NCBI RefSeq assembly: GCF_000379185.1
Contig: NZ_KB900734.1
Location: forward strand, 103,169 to 167,168
Length of the DNA: 64,000 bases
DNA from: Capnocytophaga cynodegmi DSM 19736
Lineage (GTDB): Bacteria > Bacteroidota > Bacteroidia > Flavobacteriales > Flavobacteriaceae
Direction of reading: 5' to 3'
A program made the translations under genes and the position numbers. Below are positions 55,369 through 63,815 of the stretch, in pieces; the first letter of the stretch is position 1; each line of letters begins with the position of its first letter. Below the pieces are notes generated by a model, which saw only the letters and a list, made by a program, of their open reading frames with translations, ran no database searches and was not told the origin of the DNA.

Positions 55369-58300
55369 ATGATAGGCGTTTTAATGAAATCTACGCAAAG
55401 ATTTATGGGAGTGGGACTTCTTACATTTCTTGTGGGTGGATTTTGGACAGATTCAGTCTATGGAAAGACTGATGATTTGTTGACAAAAACTACTGTTTTT
55501 CAGCAACAAACTAAAAAAATAAGCGGAGTGGTAACAGATGCCAATGGAGAACCTTTGCCTGGAGTTAACATTGTAGTCAAGGGAACTTCCATAGGAGTTA
55601 CATCCGATTTTGATGGTAATTTTGAAATCAATGTACCGAATGACAAGACCGAATTGGTATTCTCGTACATAGGCTTCAAAGGTTATACCTTGAAAGTAAC
55701 CCAACCCCGTAGTGGCGTAAAGATTGTGCTTGAGGAAGAGGTTCAACAGCTTGAGGGAACTGTGGTAACTGCTTTGGGTATCAAGCGACAAGAAAAAGCA
55801 CTTAGCTACAACGTGCAACAGGTAAACAGTGAGGAACTTACTAAAGTAAAAGACGCTAACTTTATTAATAGCCTTAACGGAAAAGTAGCGGGAGTTACCA
55901 TTCAGCGGAGTTCTTCAGGGATTGGGGGTGCTACTAAAGTGGTAATGCGTGGAGCTAAATCTATTGAAAAGTCGAATAACGCGTTGTATGTGATTGATGG
56001 CGTTCCTTTGTTTTCTACAACGATGGCACAAGGAAGTGGACGTTTTCAATCATCAGGGTCAACAGAAGGTATTGCAGATATCAACCCAGAAGATATTGAA
56101 AGTATGACCGTCCTTACGGGAGCTTCAGCAGCAGCTCTTTATGGTTCGGCAGCAGCAAACGGAGCTATCCTTATCACTACTAAAAAAGGGAAAGAAGGCA
56201 AACTCCAAGTTAGTTTTTCTTCAAACACGGAAATTTCCACTCCTTTCATTTTACCAGAATTTCAGAATACATACGGAAATGACGGAAGAATAGAATCTTG
56301 GGGAGCGAAACTTCCAGAGAATTTTGAGAGATATAATGCAAAAGATTTTTTCAGAAAGGGATATACCTTAACCAACAACGTTTCACTTTCAGGAGGGAGT
56401 CAAAAAAATCAAACATATTTCTCTGCAAGTAGCACACAGGCAGAAGGTATCGTTCCTAACAACCAATACAACCGATACAATTTCACTTTCAGAAATACAA
56501 TTCATCTACTTGAAGATAAGTTAAAAATTGATGCATCAGTAAATTATATCTTGCAAGACCATCGCAATATGATAAATCAGGGAGAGTATATGAATCCATT
56601 GGTTGGTGCGTATTTACTTCCTCGAGGAGAAAATCTATCAAGCGTACGTACCTTTGAAAGGTACAATCCAGCACGTAAAATATACGAACAAGAATGGCGT
56701 TACGGAACAGGTGATTACACACTTCAAAATCCTTATTGGGTAGCATATCGCAACTTGCGTGACGTGAAAAGAGAGCGTAATATGATTGCTCTTGGTGTTA
56801 CTTACGATTTAAAAAAATGGTCAGAAACTGAGAAATGGGACATTGCTGGACGTGTTCGTACTGATAATTCACACATTCAATCAACTGACAAACGTTATGC
56901 ATCAACAGCTGCAACATTAGATGTTAGTAAAACGGGATATTTCGGATTATTAAAAGGAACAGAACGACAAACATACGCTGACGTTCTAACCAATTTCTCA
57001 AAACGTTTTGAATTTGGTGACCAAAATATCGTCATTACAGCCAACCTTGGGGCGTCATTGCAGGATACTCGCTATGACGATTCGCAAATAGGAGGGCCAC
57101 TTCGTGAAAATGGAATTCCGAATGTATTTAATACGTTTAACGTAGACCAAGGAGCTCAAAAAACAAGAATTGGACAAACAGGCTGGATAGAACAAACTCA
57201 ATCCATCTTTGGTAGTGTAGAGGCTGGTTACAATGGATATTTATACCTAACATTAACAGGGCGTAACGATTGGGCTTCACAATTGGCTAATTCTCCGAAT
57301 TCGTCATTTTTCTACCCTTCTGTTGGACTTTCTGCGGTAGTTACTGATATGCTTTCAACAGATACAAAACTGAAAATCAATCCTATTCTTTCTTTTATGA
57401 AAGTTCGTTTGGCGTTTAGCTCCGTAGGTTCTCCTTTTGATAGAGGACTAACAACTCCAACATACACTTTCGACCAAGATACCAAAACTTGGAAAACGGT
57501 TTCTCATTTCCCAATTGGTGAACTTTTCCCTGAACGCACCAATTCGTATGAAGTGGGAATTGCTTCAAAATGGTTGAAAGGGAAATTAACGTTAGACGCT
57601 ACTTTCTATCAAACCAACACTAAAAACCAAACCATTGGCTCTGAAATTTCACCTTCAACAGGATACGATAAAATTTATCTTCAAACAGGAGATGTTCGTA
57701 ACAGAGGTGTTGAATTAGGTTTAGGATATGATTTCCAAATAGTTAAAGATTTTAATTGGAATAGCCACTTCACAATGGGATACAACAAAAACGAAATTAT
57801 GTCATTGGTAGAAGACTATGTAAACCCTGTAACGGGAGAGAAAGAAGGCAAGGAACATTTGGTAAAAAATTCATTTGGTTCATTACGTTACATTCTCAAA
57901 AAAGGAGGTTCGCTCGGAGATGTGTATTCCAATGCTGATTTCAAACGCAACTCAGACGGGAACATCTACATTGATGCCAAAGGAAATGTAACTAAGAGTG
58001 AATTTGCTAATGGTCATTTTGAAAAATTGGGAAGTGTACTTCCTGATGTAACAATGGGATGGAGAAATGATTTCACATACAAAAATTTGAGTTTTGGAGC
58101 GATGTTCTCTGCTCGTTTGGGAGGTGTGGCTGTTTCAATGACCGAAGCTGCGTTAGACCATTACGGAGTATCGAAAGCCTCAGCAGAAGCTCGTGATGCA
58201 GGAGGAGTTTTCGTTAATGGTTTCCCTATCAACGCACAAAACTATTTTGAAGAACGAGGAAAAAATCGTTTAGCTCAATACTATACATATTCAGCAACAA

Positions 58301-58530
58301 ACATTCGTTTACAAGAAGCTTACATTTCGTACAAGTTACCTAAAAAATTGATAAACGACACTATGGGGCTTACAATTTCCGTTATTGGACGTAATTTGGC
58401 TATGCTTTATAGTGAAGCTCCTTTTGACCCAGAGTCGGTTTCCTCAACAGGAAATTACGTGCAAGGATTGGATTATTTTATGATACCGAGCCAACGCAGC
58501 ATCGGGTTGAGTATCAAAGCTGATTTTTAA
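55369..58530 (+). CDS. SusC-family TonB-dependent transporter of the N-glycan locus
   Basis: A 1053-residue outer-membrane transporter, RagA/SusC type. The N-terminus has a signal-like stretch MGVGLLTFLVGGFW (from about residue 13); a second ATG at 55384 is an alternative start. The carboxypeptidase-D-like domain (about 48-125) has VVTDANGEPLPGVNIVVKGTS. Next comes VTALGIKRQEKALSYNVQQV, then the plug with ALYVIDGVPLF and LTGASAAALYGSAAANGAILITTKK, and a long barrel ending LSIKADF. SusD follows after 18 bases. From the neighbouring GH18 genes I infer that it imports glycans cut from glycoproteins. It may be the counterpart of GpdC of C. canimorsus, which a sequence comparison would settle. Confidence 0.92.
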   Translation: MIGVLMKSTQRFMGVGLLTFLVGGFWTDSVYGKTDDLLTKTTVFQQQTKKISGVVTDANGEPLPGVNIVVKGTSIGVTSDFDGNFEINVPNDKTELVFSYIGFKGYTLKVTQPRSGVKIVLEEEVQQLEGTVVTALGIKRQEKALSYNVQQVNSEELTKVKDANFINSLNGKVAGVTIQRSSSGIGGATKVVMRGAKSIEKSNNALYVIDGVPLFSTTMAQGSGRFQSSGSTEGIADINPEDIESMTVLTGASAAALYGSAAANGAILITTKKGKEGKLQVSFSSNTEISTPFILPEFQNTYGNDGRIESWGAKLPENFERYNAKDFFRKGYTLTNNVSLSGGSQKNQTYFSASSTQAEGIVPNNQYNRYNFTFRNTIHLLEDKLKIDASVNYILQDHRNMINQGEYMNPLVGAYLLPRGENLSSVRTFERYNPARKIYEQEWRYGTGDYTLQNPYWVAYRNLRDVKRERNMIALGVTYDLKKWSETEKWDIAGRVRTDNSHIQSTDKRYASTAATLDVSKTGYFGLLKGTERQTYADVLTNFSKRFEFGDQNIVITANLGASLQDTRYDDSQIGGPLRENGIPNVFNTFNVDQGAQKTRIGQTGWIEQTQSIFGSVEAGYNGYLYLTLTGRNDWASQLANSPNSSFFYPSVGLSAVVTDMLSTDTKLKINPILSFMKVRLAFSSVGSPFDRGLTTPTYTFDQDTKTWKTVSHFPIGELFPERTNSYEVGIASKWLKGKLTLDATFYQTNTKNQTIGSEISPSTGYDKIYLQTGDVRNRGVELGLGYDFQIVKDFNWNSHFTMGYNKNEIMSLVEDYVNPVTGEKEGKEHLVKNSFGSLRYILKKGGSLGDVYSNADFKRNSDGNIYIDAKGNVTKSEFANGHFEKLGSVLPDVTMGWRNDFTYKNLSFGAMFSARLGGVAVSMTEAALDHYGVSKASAEARDAGGVFVNGFPINAQNYFEERGKNRLAQYYTYSATNIRLQEAYISYKLPKKLINDTMGLTISVIGRNLAMLYSEAPFDPESVSSTGNYVQGLDYFMIPSQRSIGLSIKADF

Positions 58531-58548
58531 TCTTATAATTCGAACAAA

Positions 58549-60090
58549 ATGAAAAAGTCTATTATAATAGCATCAATTGCCCTTATTGTAGGAAGTTGTA
58601 CAAAGGATTTTGAAAAAATGAATCAAGACCAGTACGGGATTACAGGAAAAGAGTTGGACAGAATCCCACAAGGAGGTAACCAGCTTATTGACCTACAAAA
58701 ACTGATACTTCCTGAGCAAGAAAACTCATATCAAATGTGTTTTGACCTGTACGCAACGGGATATTCGGGATACGCAACCACCAAATTTACAGGAGATTAC
58801 CAGACTTATAATCCAAGAGCAGGTTGGTTCAGTTATCCTTTTAATGACACATATCCTAAAATTTACAAAGCATATAATGAGTTGAAAAAGATTTCCAAAG
58901 GAGATTATGACAAGCCTTATTTCGCTTTAGGAAGTATTTATCGAGTAGCGATTACACATTGGTTAACAGACACCTACGGACCTTTACCCTACTCTCAAAT
59001 GAAAGAAGGACAATCGCAAGTTCCTTATGATTCTCAAAAAGATTTATATTTAGGCTTTTGCGAAGAGCTGGTAAAATCTATTGAAGGTTTGAAAAAAGTA
59101 GATGTAGCCGACAGAGAATATGCTCCGTTTGATAACATTTACAAAGGAGATATGCAAAAATGGATTAAGTATGCCAATTCATTGCTTCTTCGTATTTCTA
59201 TGAGAATGTCGAAAGCAGCTCCTGCCGAAGCACAAAAATATGCAGAAATGGCAGTTGCAGGAGGTGTCATCACAACCAATGCAGATAATGCTCAGTTGCA
59301 AACTTCTGACAATCCAGCTTTTAAAGTAAGTGCTTCTTGGGGAGATTCACGTGTTGGAGCTGATATTACTGAATATATGAATGCCTTTTCCGACCCACGT
59401 CGTGCAAAATATTTCACAGAGGTAGGAAACAGAAGTCAAAAATATTTCGGTTGCCGAAGCGGTGCTCCTAACATTGGTTATACAAAAGAGAACTATTCAC
59501 TTCCAAATATCCAAAAAAACTCTCCAATTATGATTATTTCAGCAGCCGAAGTTGCCTTCTTAAGGGCTGAAGGAGCTTTAAAAAATTGGAATATGAGTGG
59601 CTCAGCAGAAGAGTTATACAAGCAAGGTGTTAAACTATCATTTGAGCAATGGGGAGCAGGTGACCCGACCACATATCTTACAAATAGAAATCAAAGGGGA
59701 GCCTTTACCGATGAAAAAGAAGCTGGATATAATGATGCTTCTTTCAGTTCTTCAATTACTGTCAACTGGAGTGATGCAACGAACGATGAACAAAAGTTAG
59801 CACGAATCATCACACAGAAATGGATTGCGATGTTCCCATACGGCTCACACGAAGGTTGGGCAGAATGGCGCAGAACAGGCTACCCTAACTTATTACCTGC
59901 CGTTGAAAATAAAAGTGGAGGTTCAGTAAAAACCATTTCTCAACAAAATGGAAAAGATACAGGCGGAATGCGAAGAATACCTTTCTCTACTAAAGAGTAT
60001 GAAGGAAGTAACCTTAAGAATATCCAAGAGGCTGTAAATCTGTTAGGAGGAGCAGATAATGGAGGAACTGACCTTTGGTGGGCAAAATAA
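58549..60090 (+). CDS. SusD-family surface lipoprotein of the N-glycan locus
   Basis: A 513-residue lipoprotein, acylated at Cys17 (lipobox VGSC) and followed by TKDFEK, which contains the Lys-Asp feature of surface-exported lipoproteins in this genus. It belongs to the SusD_2-like subgroup: FEKMNQDQYGITGKELD start, FALGSIYRVAITHWLTDTYGPLPYSQ (about 125-150) and a helical MQKWIKYANSLLLRISMRMSKAAP (about 205-228). The C-terminal block IMIISAAEVAFLRAEGALKNWNMSG is conserved. It binds the glycan and closes the SusC channel. It sits 18 bases after SusC and 24 before the next lipoprotein. Confidence 0.92.
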   Translation: MKKSIIIASIALIVGSCTKDFEKMNQDQYGITGKELDRIPQGGNQLIDLQKLILPEQENSYQMCFDLYATGYSGYATTKFTGDYQTYNPRAGWFSYPFNDTYPKIYKAYNELKKISKGDYDKPYFALGSIYRVAITHWLTDTYGPLPYSQMKEGQSQVPYDSQKDLYLGFCEELVKSIEGLKKVDVADREYAPFDNIYKGDMQKWIKYANSLLLRISMRMSKAAPAEAQKYAEMAVAGGVITTNADNAQLQTSDNPAFKVSASWGDSRVGADITEYMNAFSDPRRAKYFTEVGNRSQKYFGCRSGAPNIGYTKENYSLPNIQKNSPIMIISAAEVAFLRAEGALKNWNMSGSAEELYKQGVKLSFEQWGAGDPTTYLTNRNQRGAFTDEKEAGYNDASFSSSITVNWSDATNDEQKLARIITQKWIAMFPYGSHEGWAEWRRTGYPNLLPAVENKSGGSVKTISQQNGKDTGGMRRIPFSTKEYEGSNLKNIQEAVNLLGGADNGGTDLWWAK

Positions 60091-60114
60091 TTTATTCACG
60101 TAAATAACATTTTA

Positions 60115-61170
60115 ATGATGAAAAAAATAACAATCATTTTCGGACTATTAGCTGTAGCGTGTAGTAAGGTTGAGCCAATTGAAGTTATTGCACCTCAGCG
60201 AGATATCGACACCGAAACATTGAAAAAGTACAAATCCCAAGCCGAATTAGAAAAAAGAAATGTCGTAATGGGAATGATGTACAATTGGGGAAAAGAAAGT
60301 GGAGCTCTCTTAGCAAATACTCCTGATAGTTTGGATATTGTTGTAATAAAAAGTGGATATGACAACATAACCGATGTTTTGAAAAACGATATGCAATTTG
60401 TTCAGCAAAAAAAAGCGACTAAAGTTCTTTTGGGAATTGATTTTGAAGCAGCATATCAAGAGTATGAGAACGTAAAAGGAAAGGAAATTCATTCTGAAAA
60501 GTCAGATAAAGAAAAAGAATGGAAAGCTTCCAACGAACGATTAACTGCACAAGAAAAGAAAGAAATTTTAAGTAAAATTGAAAAGGAAGTTGCCGAAAGT
60601 GTTGCCAATCGTTATACAGAAAAATTGGGAAAACAAGCTGCAGAATTCCTTAAAATAGTTAAGTCAAACGAATTTGATGGAGTAAGTATTGAGTTTCCTC
60701 AAAATCTCAACGAAGTGTATTCTACTGAAAATTTTGACAAATTCTTAGCAGAAATAGCAGCAGAAACAGGCAAAGGTAAAAGTTTACTTTTGGTAGTAGA
60801 AAATCCTTACAAAGAAAGAGGTGTGACTACTGATGTTCAGCCAATTGATTCTGCTAATTGGATTGTTTATCGCCAAAAAGGAACACAATTATTGAAGAAT
60901 TTTGACGAACAGACAGAAAAATGGGCAGCGTTCAGATACGTACCTTCTGTTGATTTCACTGAAGAAGATTTAGCCGAAGGATTTTCTGACACCAAAATAT
61001 TCAGCCCTCAAGGAAGGCCTTCTCGTGTTTTCGATGTTATAAACTGGCAATCAAGTAACAAAGGAGGAGTAGCATATTATCATATCGAAAAAAATTACTA
61101 TGACATTGTCGGGAATGTACCTTTCAAAACGTTAAGAAATGCTATCGGGAAAATACAATTACATAAATAA
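60115..61170 (+). CDS. GH18-like surface lipoprotein with destroyed catalytic motif
   Basis: A 351-residue lipoprotein (Cys16, lipobox AVAC) with the fold signs of a GH18 endo-beta-N-acetylglucosaminidase: a barrel strand SNEFDGVSIEFP at the position of the DGxDxDxE signature, WGKESGALLANTPDSLDIVVIKSG near residues 60-84, and a late strand with FDVINWQSSNKGGVAYYHIEKNYY. In the signature the catalytic residues are replaced: Asp188 is kept, but the inner Asp becomes Ser191, the third Asp becomes Glu193 and the catalytic Glu becomes Pro195. It should not cleave and probably binds glycan. Residues about 125-160 form a Lys/Glu-rich insertion. It sits between SusD and the LamG gene; the start may be 60118. 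Confidence 0.8.
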   Translation: MMKKITIIFGLLAVACSKVEPIEVIAPQRDIDTETLKKYKSQAELEKRNVVMGMMYNWGKESGALLANTPDSLDIVVIKSGYDNITDVLKNDMQFVQQKKATKVLLGIDFEAAYQEYENVKGKEIHSEKSDKEKEWKASNERLTAQEKKEILSKIEKEVAESVANRYTEKLGKQAAEFLKIVKSNEFDGVSIEFPQNLNEVYSTENFDKFLAEIAAETGKGKSLLLVVENPYKERGVTTDVQPIDSANWIVYRQKGTQLLKNFDEQTEKWAAFRYVPSVDFTEEDLAEGFSDTKIFSPQGRPSRVFDVINWQSSNKGGVAYYHIEKNYYDIVGNVPFKTLRNAIGKIQLHK

Positions 61171-61187
61171 ATTTAAAATTTAGAGAA

Positions 61188-62381
61188 ATGAAATTTATAA
61201 AATCATCTATAATTGCTCTATGTTGTTTTTCTATAATTGCCTGTTCGGAAGATGAAAAACAAGGAGGAGAACTATTCGGACAACAAGCTACACTTTACAA
61301 AATAGATGGAAAAGAGCGAAAACAAGCCGATTTCTCTCAAAAAACAACAATTTCTGTAGCAACTGACGATATCGGAACTGAAAAAGAACAGCAATTTCTG
61401 GTAAGTTTAGCTAAAGAAAACGAAAAAGACATCGCTGTTTATATGAATGTGAATCAAAAAGAAGTTGAAAAATACAATAGAGTATATAAAACCTCATATT
61501 TGTCTTTGCCTGAGAAAAACTTGAAAGTTACCCCTATGGTTAATATCAAAGCAGGTAGTGTAACTTCTGATATAGGGAATGTAAAAATCAACATTTCGTC
61601 TGATTTGAAAGAAAATACGCCTTATATGTTTGCGATTTCAATGGGTTCAGTAGGTGGAGATAATGTGGAAATAAACAAAATTTCAAACACACTTCTTTAC
61701 ACTATTGAAATTGTTAAAGGACAAATAAACAGAACCGTAAAAATAACTCGTAATGAGTATTTTGAGCTAGAAAGAACTAAAAGTATAGATAATACTTTCA
61801 CCTTGGAAGGCTTGATTTTTATAGAAAAACTAAGAAGCACTGATGATATGGGAGAAGCTGGTATTAGTACTTTTATGGGAGTTGAGGGACAAACCTTGTT
61901 GCGATTTGGAGATAGTGGTGTAGCTCCAGATGAATTACAAGCCAATACTCAAAGAGTAGATTTTAAATTCAAAACAAAAAAATGGTATCATATCGCATTG
62001 GTAGTTGAGGGAAGAAAATCAATCGTTTACATAAACGGAGAAAAAGTTACAGAATTTGCCAAAGGAGGAAGTCTTGTAGGAGGTAATCCTTTTTACATAG
62101 GGCGTAGCTATAGTGACGGAAGAGGTATTGAAGCTAGATTTTCGGAACTTAGAATTTGGAAAACCGCTCGTTCAGGTCAACAAATTAAAGAAGGTATCTA
62201 TGAAGTTGACAAAAATAATACCGATTTGTATGCATACTGGAAAATGAATGAAGTTGTCAATAACAAAATTATGGATGCTTCCGTAAATGGTATTAACTTA
62301 ATTATGAAAGGACAGGCAGAGAAAAGAGGAACTCAGAAAATAGAAATTTTCGAAGAGCAAGAGCCTGTTAAAATCGACTAA
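61188..62381 (+). CDS. DUF1735-LamG surface lipoprotein
   Basis: A 397-residue lipoprotein (Cys19, lipobox IIAC, followed by SEDEK). Residues about 30-175 resemble DUF1735, an Ig-like domain that often starts glycan-binding lipoproteins in Bacteroidota (VSLAKENEKDIAVYMNVNQKEVEKYNRVY). Residues about 180-385 form a LamG/concanavalin-like domain (WYHIALVVEGRKSIVYINGEKV; NPFYIGRSYSDGRGIEARFSELRIWKTARS; YAYWKMNE). No catalytic residues are expected. It likely binds the glycoprotein or its glycan next to the active GH18. Spacing of 17 bases on both sides supports an operon. Confidence 0.85.
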   Translation: MKFIKSSIIALCCFSIIACSEDEKQGGELFGQQATLYKIDGKERKQADFSQKTTISVATDDIGTEKEQQFLVSLAKENEKDIAVYMNVNQKEVEKYNRVYKTSYLSLPEKNLKVTPMVNIKAGSVTSDIGNVKINISSDLKENTPYMFAISMGSVGGDNVEINKISNTLLYTIEIVKGQINRTVKITRNEYFELERTKSIDNTFTLEGLIFIEKLRSTDDMGEAGISTFMGVEGQTLLRFGDSGVAPDELQANTQRVDFKFKTKKWYHIALVVEGRKSIVYINGEKVTEFAKGGSLVGGNPFYIGRSYSDGRGIEARFSELRIWKTARSGQQIKEGIYEVDKNNTDLYAYWKMNEVVNNKIMDASVNGINLIMKGQAEKRGTQKIEIFEEQEPVKID

Positions 62382-62398
62382 TCTTAAATTTATTTAAA

Positions 62399-63799
62399 AT
62401 GAAAAAAATATTTTTAATGCTACTATCTTTCACTTTACTAAGTGCCTGTCAGGATGATCTTGATCCAAAGTTTGAGCTTCCCAAACCAGAAAATTCTTCT
62501 GCCATATTTGCAGAAGGAAAACTTACAAATAAAGAAAATCCTAAAGACAAAACTTCTACTTTTGTAAAGAATGGAGAATACCACTTTGTTGCCGATTTAG
62601 GATATTCTGCAAGGGAAGAAGGCGAAACTATCCTGAAAAAATCCGAATTTGAGAAAATTGTTAGTCAATACAATAGTTTTAAAGGTGTTAGCGATTATCT
62701 TTTGTTACCAGAAGACCATTACGAGTTTACAAAAGGTATCTTTAAAAAAGGAGATACATCAAGTGAGGTTGTTTTAAAAGTGAAAAATTATGAAACATTG
62801 CCTCAAGGAGATTACTTCTTGCCTTTAACCATTGAAATAGACAGCAAAACCTTGATGCATCCTGTGTTTGTACGCAAAGATGCTGAGTATGTAGCTCTTT
62901 CAGAAACTAGTAAAAAACCAATGCCTGAAAATAACCATAATTGTAACAATCGTACTGAGCCTATAAAAATGGTTGCTTATGTGGAAACCAATGATTGGGA
63001 CATCAGAAATATGGGACAATTTATTTTGAAAGATAGCAAAAAACCCGTTTTTGATATGGTTATCCTCTTTGCTGCTAATATGAATTACGATGCAAAAACT
63101 GGAAAACGCTACTTGTATTTTAATGATAAATTACAACCCATCGTTAACGACCCAGAGAAATATATCAAACCTTTGAGAGATAGAGGTATAAAAGTTTTGG
63201 TAGATATTTTACCAAATCACCAAGGAGTTGGATATTACAATTTTCAAAATTACGAAGAGGCTTTGGATTTTGCGCGTGATTGCAAAAGATATGCAGATAT
63301 GTTAGGCATTGATGGTTGGGATATTGATGAAGAGTACGCAGGATATGGTAAACTACCAGAGAAACCAAGAAAAGGAAATAAGTCTGTTCTTTGGTTTATG
63401 AGAGCTATGAAAGAAGTAATGCCAGATAAATTGTTAACTCTATACGATTATGGACACAACCTAGCATCTGATGAATTTGACGAAAAAGGAAAAAGAGCTG
63501 CTGATTATTTGGACTATAGCTGGGCAAACTACAACGAAAACCATGGTTCTTTCATCGGAGTTCCAGATGAGAGATATGGAAAACTATCAGTTGAAGCCAA
63601 CTGGGGATTAAGTTCAACAGGAGCTTATGCTCAAAGAAACTTAACAGACTGTTTCGGATTATTTATGATATTCAACATCAAAGGAAATGATATTCGTAGT
63701 AAATATGCAGAAAGAAGCCTTAGTGAAGCAACCAAACTATTTTATGGCGAGGAGTGCATTTTTGAAGGGAAATATCATAACGGACCTAAAGACAGATAA
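62399..63799 (+). CDS. GH18 endo-beta-N-acetylglucosaminidase lipoprotein (active motif)
   Basis: A 466-residue lipoprotein (Cys17, lipobox LSAC, followed by QDDLD). Residues about 25-170 are a DUF1735-like domain (YHFVADLGYSAREEGE; PLTIEIDSKTLMHPVFVRK). The GH18 barrel spans about 185-460. The catalytic signature reads DGWDIDEE with Asp305, Asp308, Asp310 and catalytic Glu312; nearby strands include IKVLVDILPNHQG and LLTLYDYGHNL. Enzymes of this type cut the chitobiose core of N-glycans, leaving one GlcNAc on the protein. It matches the role of GpdG in C. canimorsus, but the name is not assigned without a comparison. The pair with the inactive GH18-like protein two genes upstream is notable. 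Confidence 0.9.
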   Translation: MKKIFLMLLSFTLLSACQDDLDPKFELPKPENSSAIFAEGKLTNKENPKDKTSTFVKNGEYHFVADLGYSAREEGETILKKSEFEKIVSQYNSFKGVSDYLLLPEDHYEFTKGIFKKGDTSSEVVLKVKNYETLPQGDYFLPLTIEIDSKTLMHPVFVRKDAEYVALSETSKKPMPENNHNCNNRTEPIKMVAYVETNDWDIRNMGQFILKDSKKPVFDMVILFAANMNYDAKTGKRYLYFNDKLQPIVNDPEKYIKPLRDRGIKVLVDILPNHQGVGYYNFQNYEEALDFARDCKRYADMLGIDGWDIDEEYAGYGKLPEKPRKGNKSVLWFMRAMKEVMPDKLLTLYDYGHNLASDEFDEKGKRAADYLDYSWANYNENHGSFIGVPDERYGKLSVEANWGLSSTGAYAQRNLTDCFGLFMIFNIKGNDIRSKYAERSLSEATKLFYGEECIFEGKYHNGPKDR

Positions 63800-63815
63800 T
63801 TAAAAATTTAAAAAA

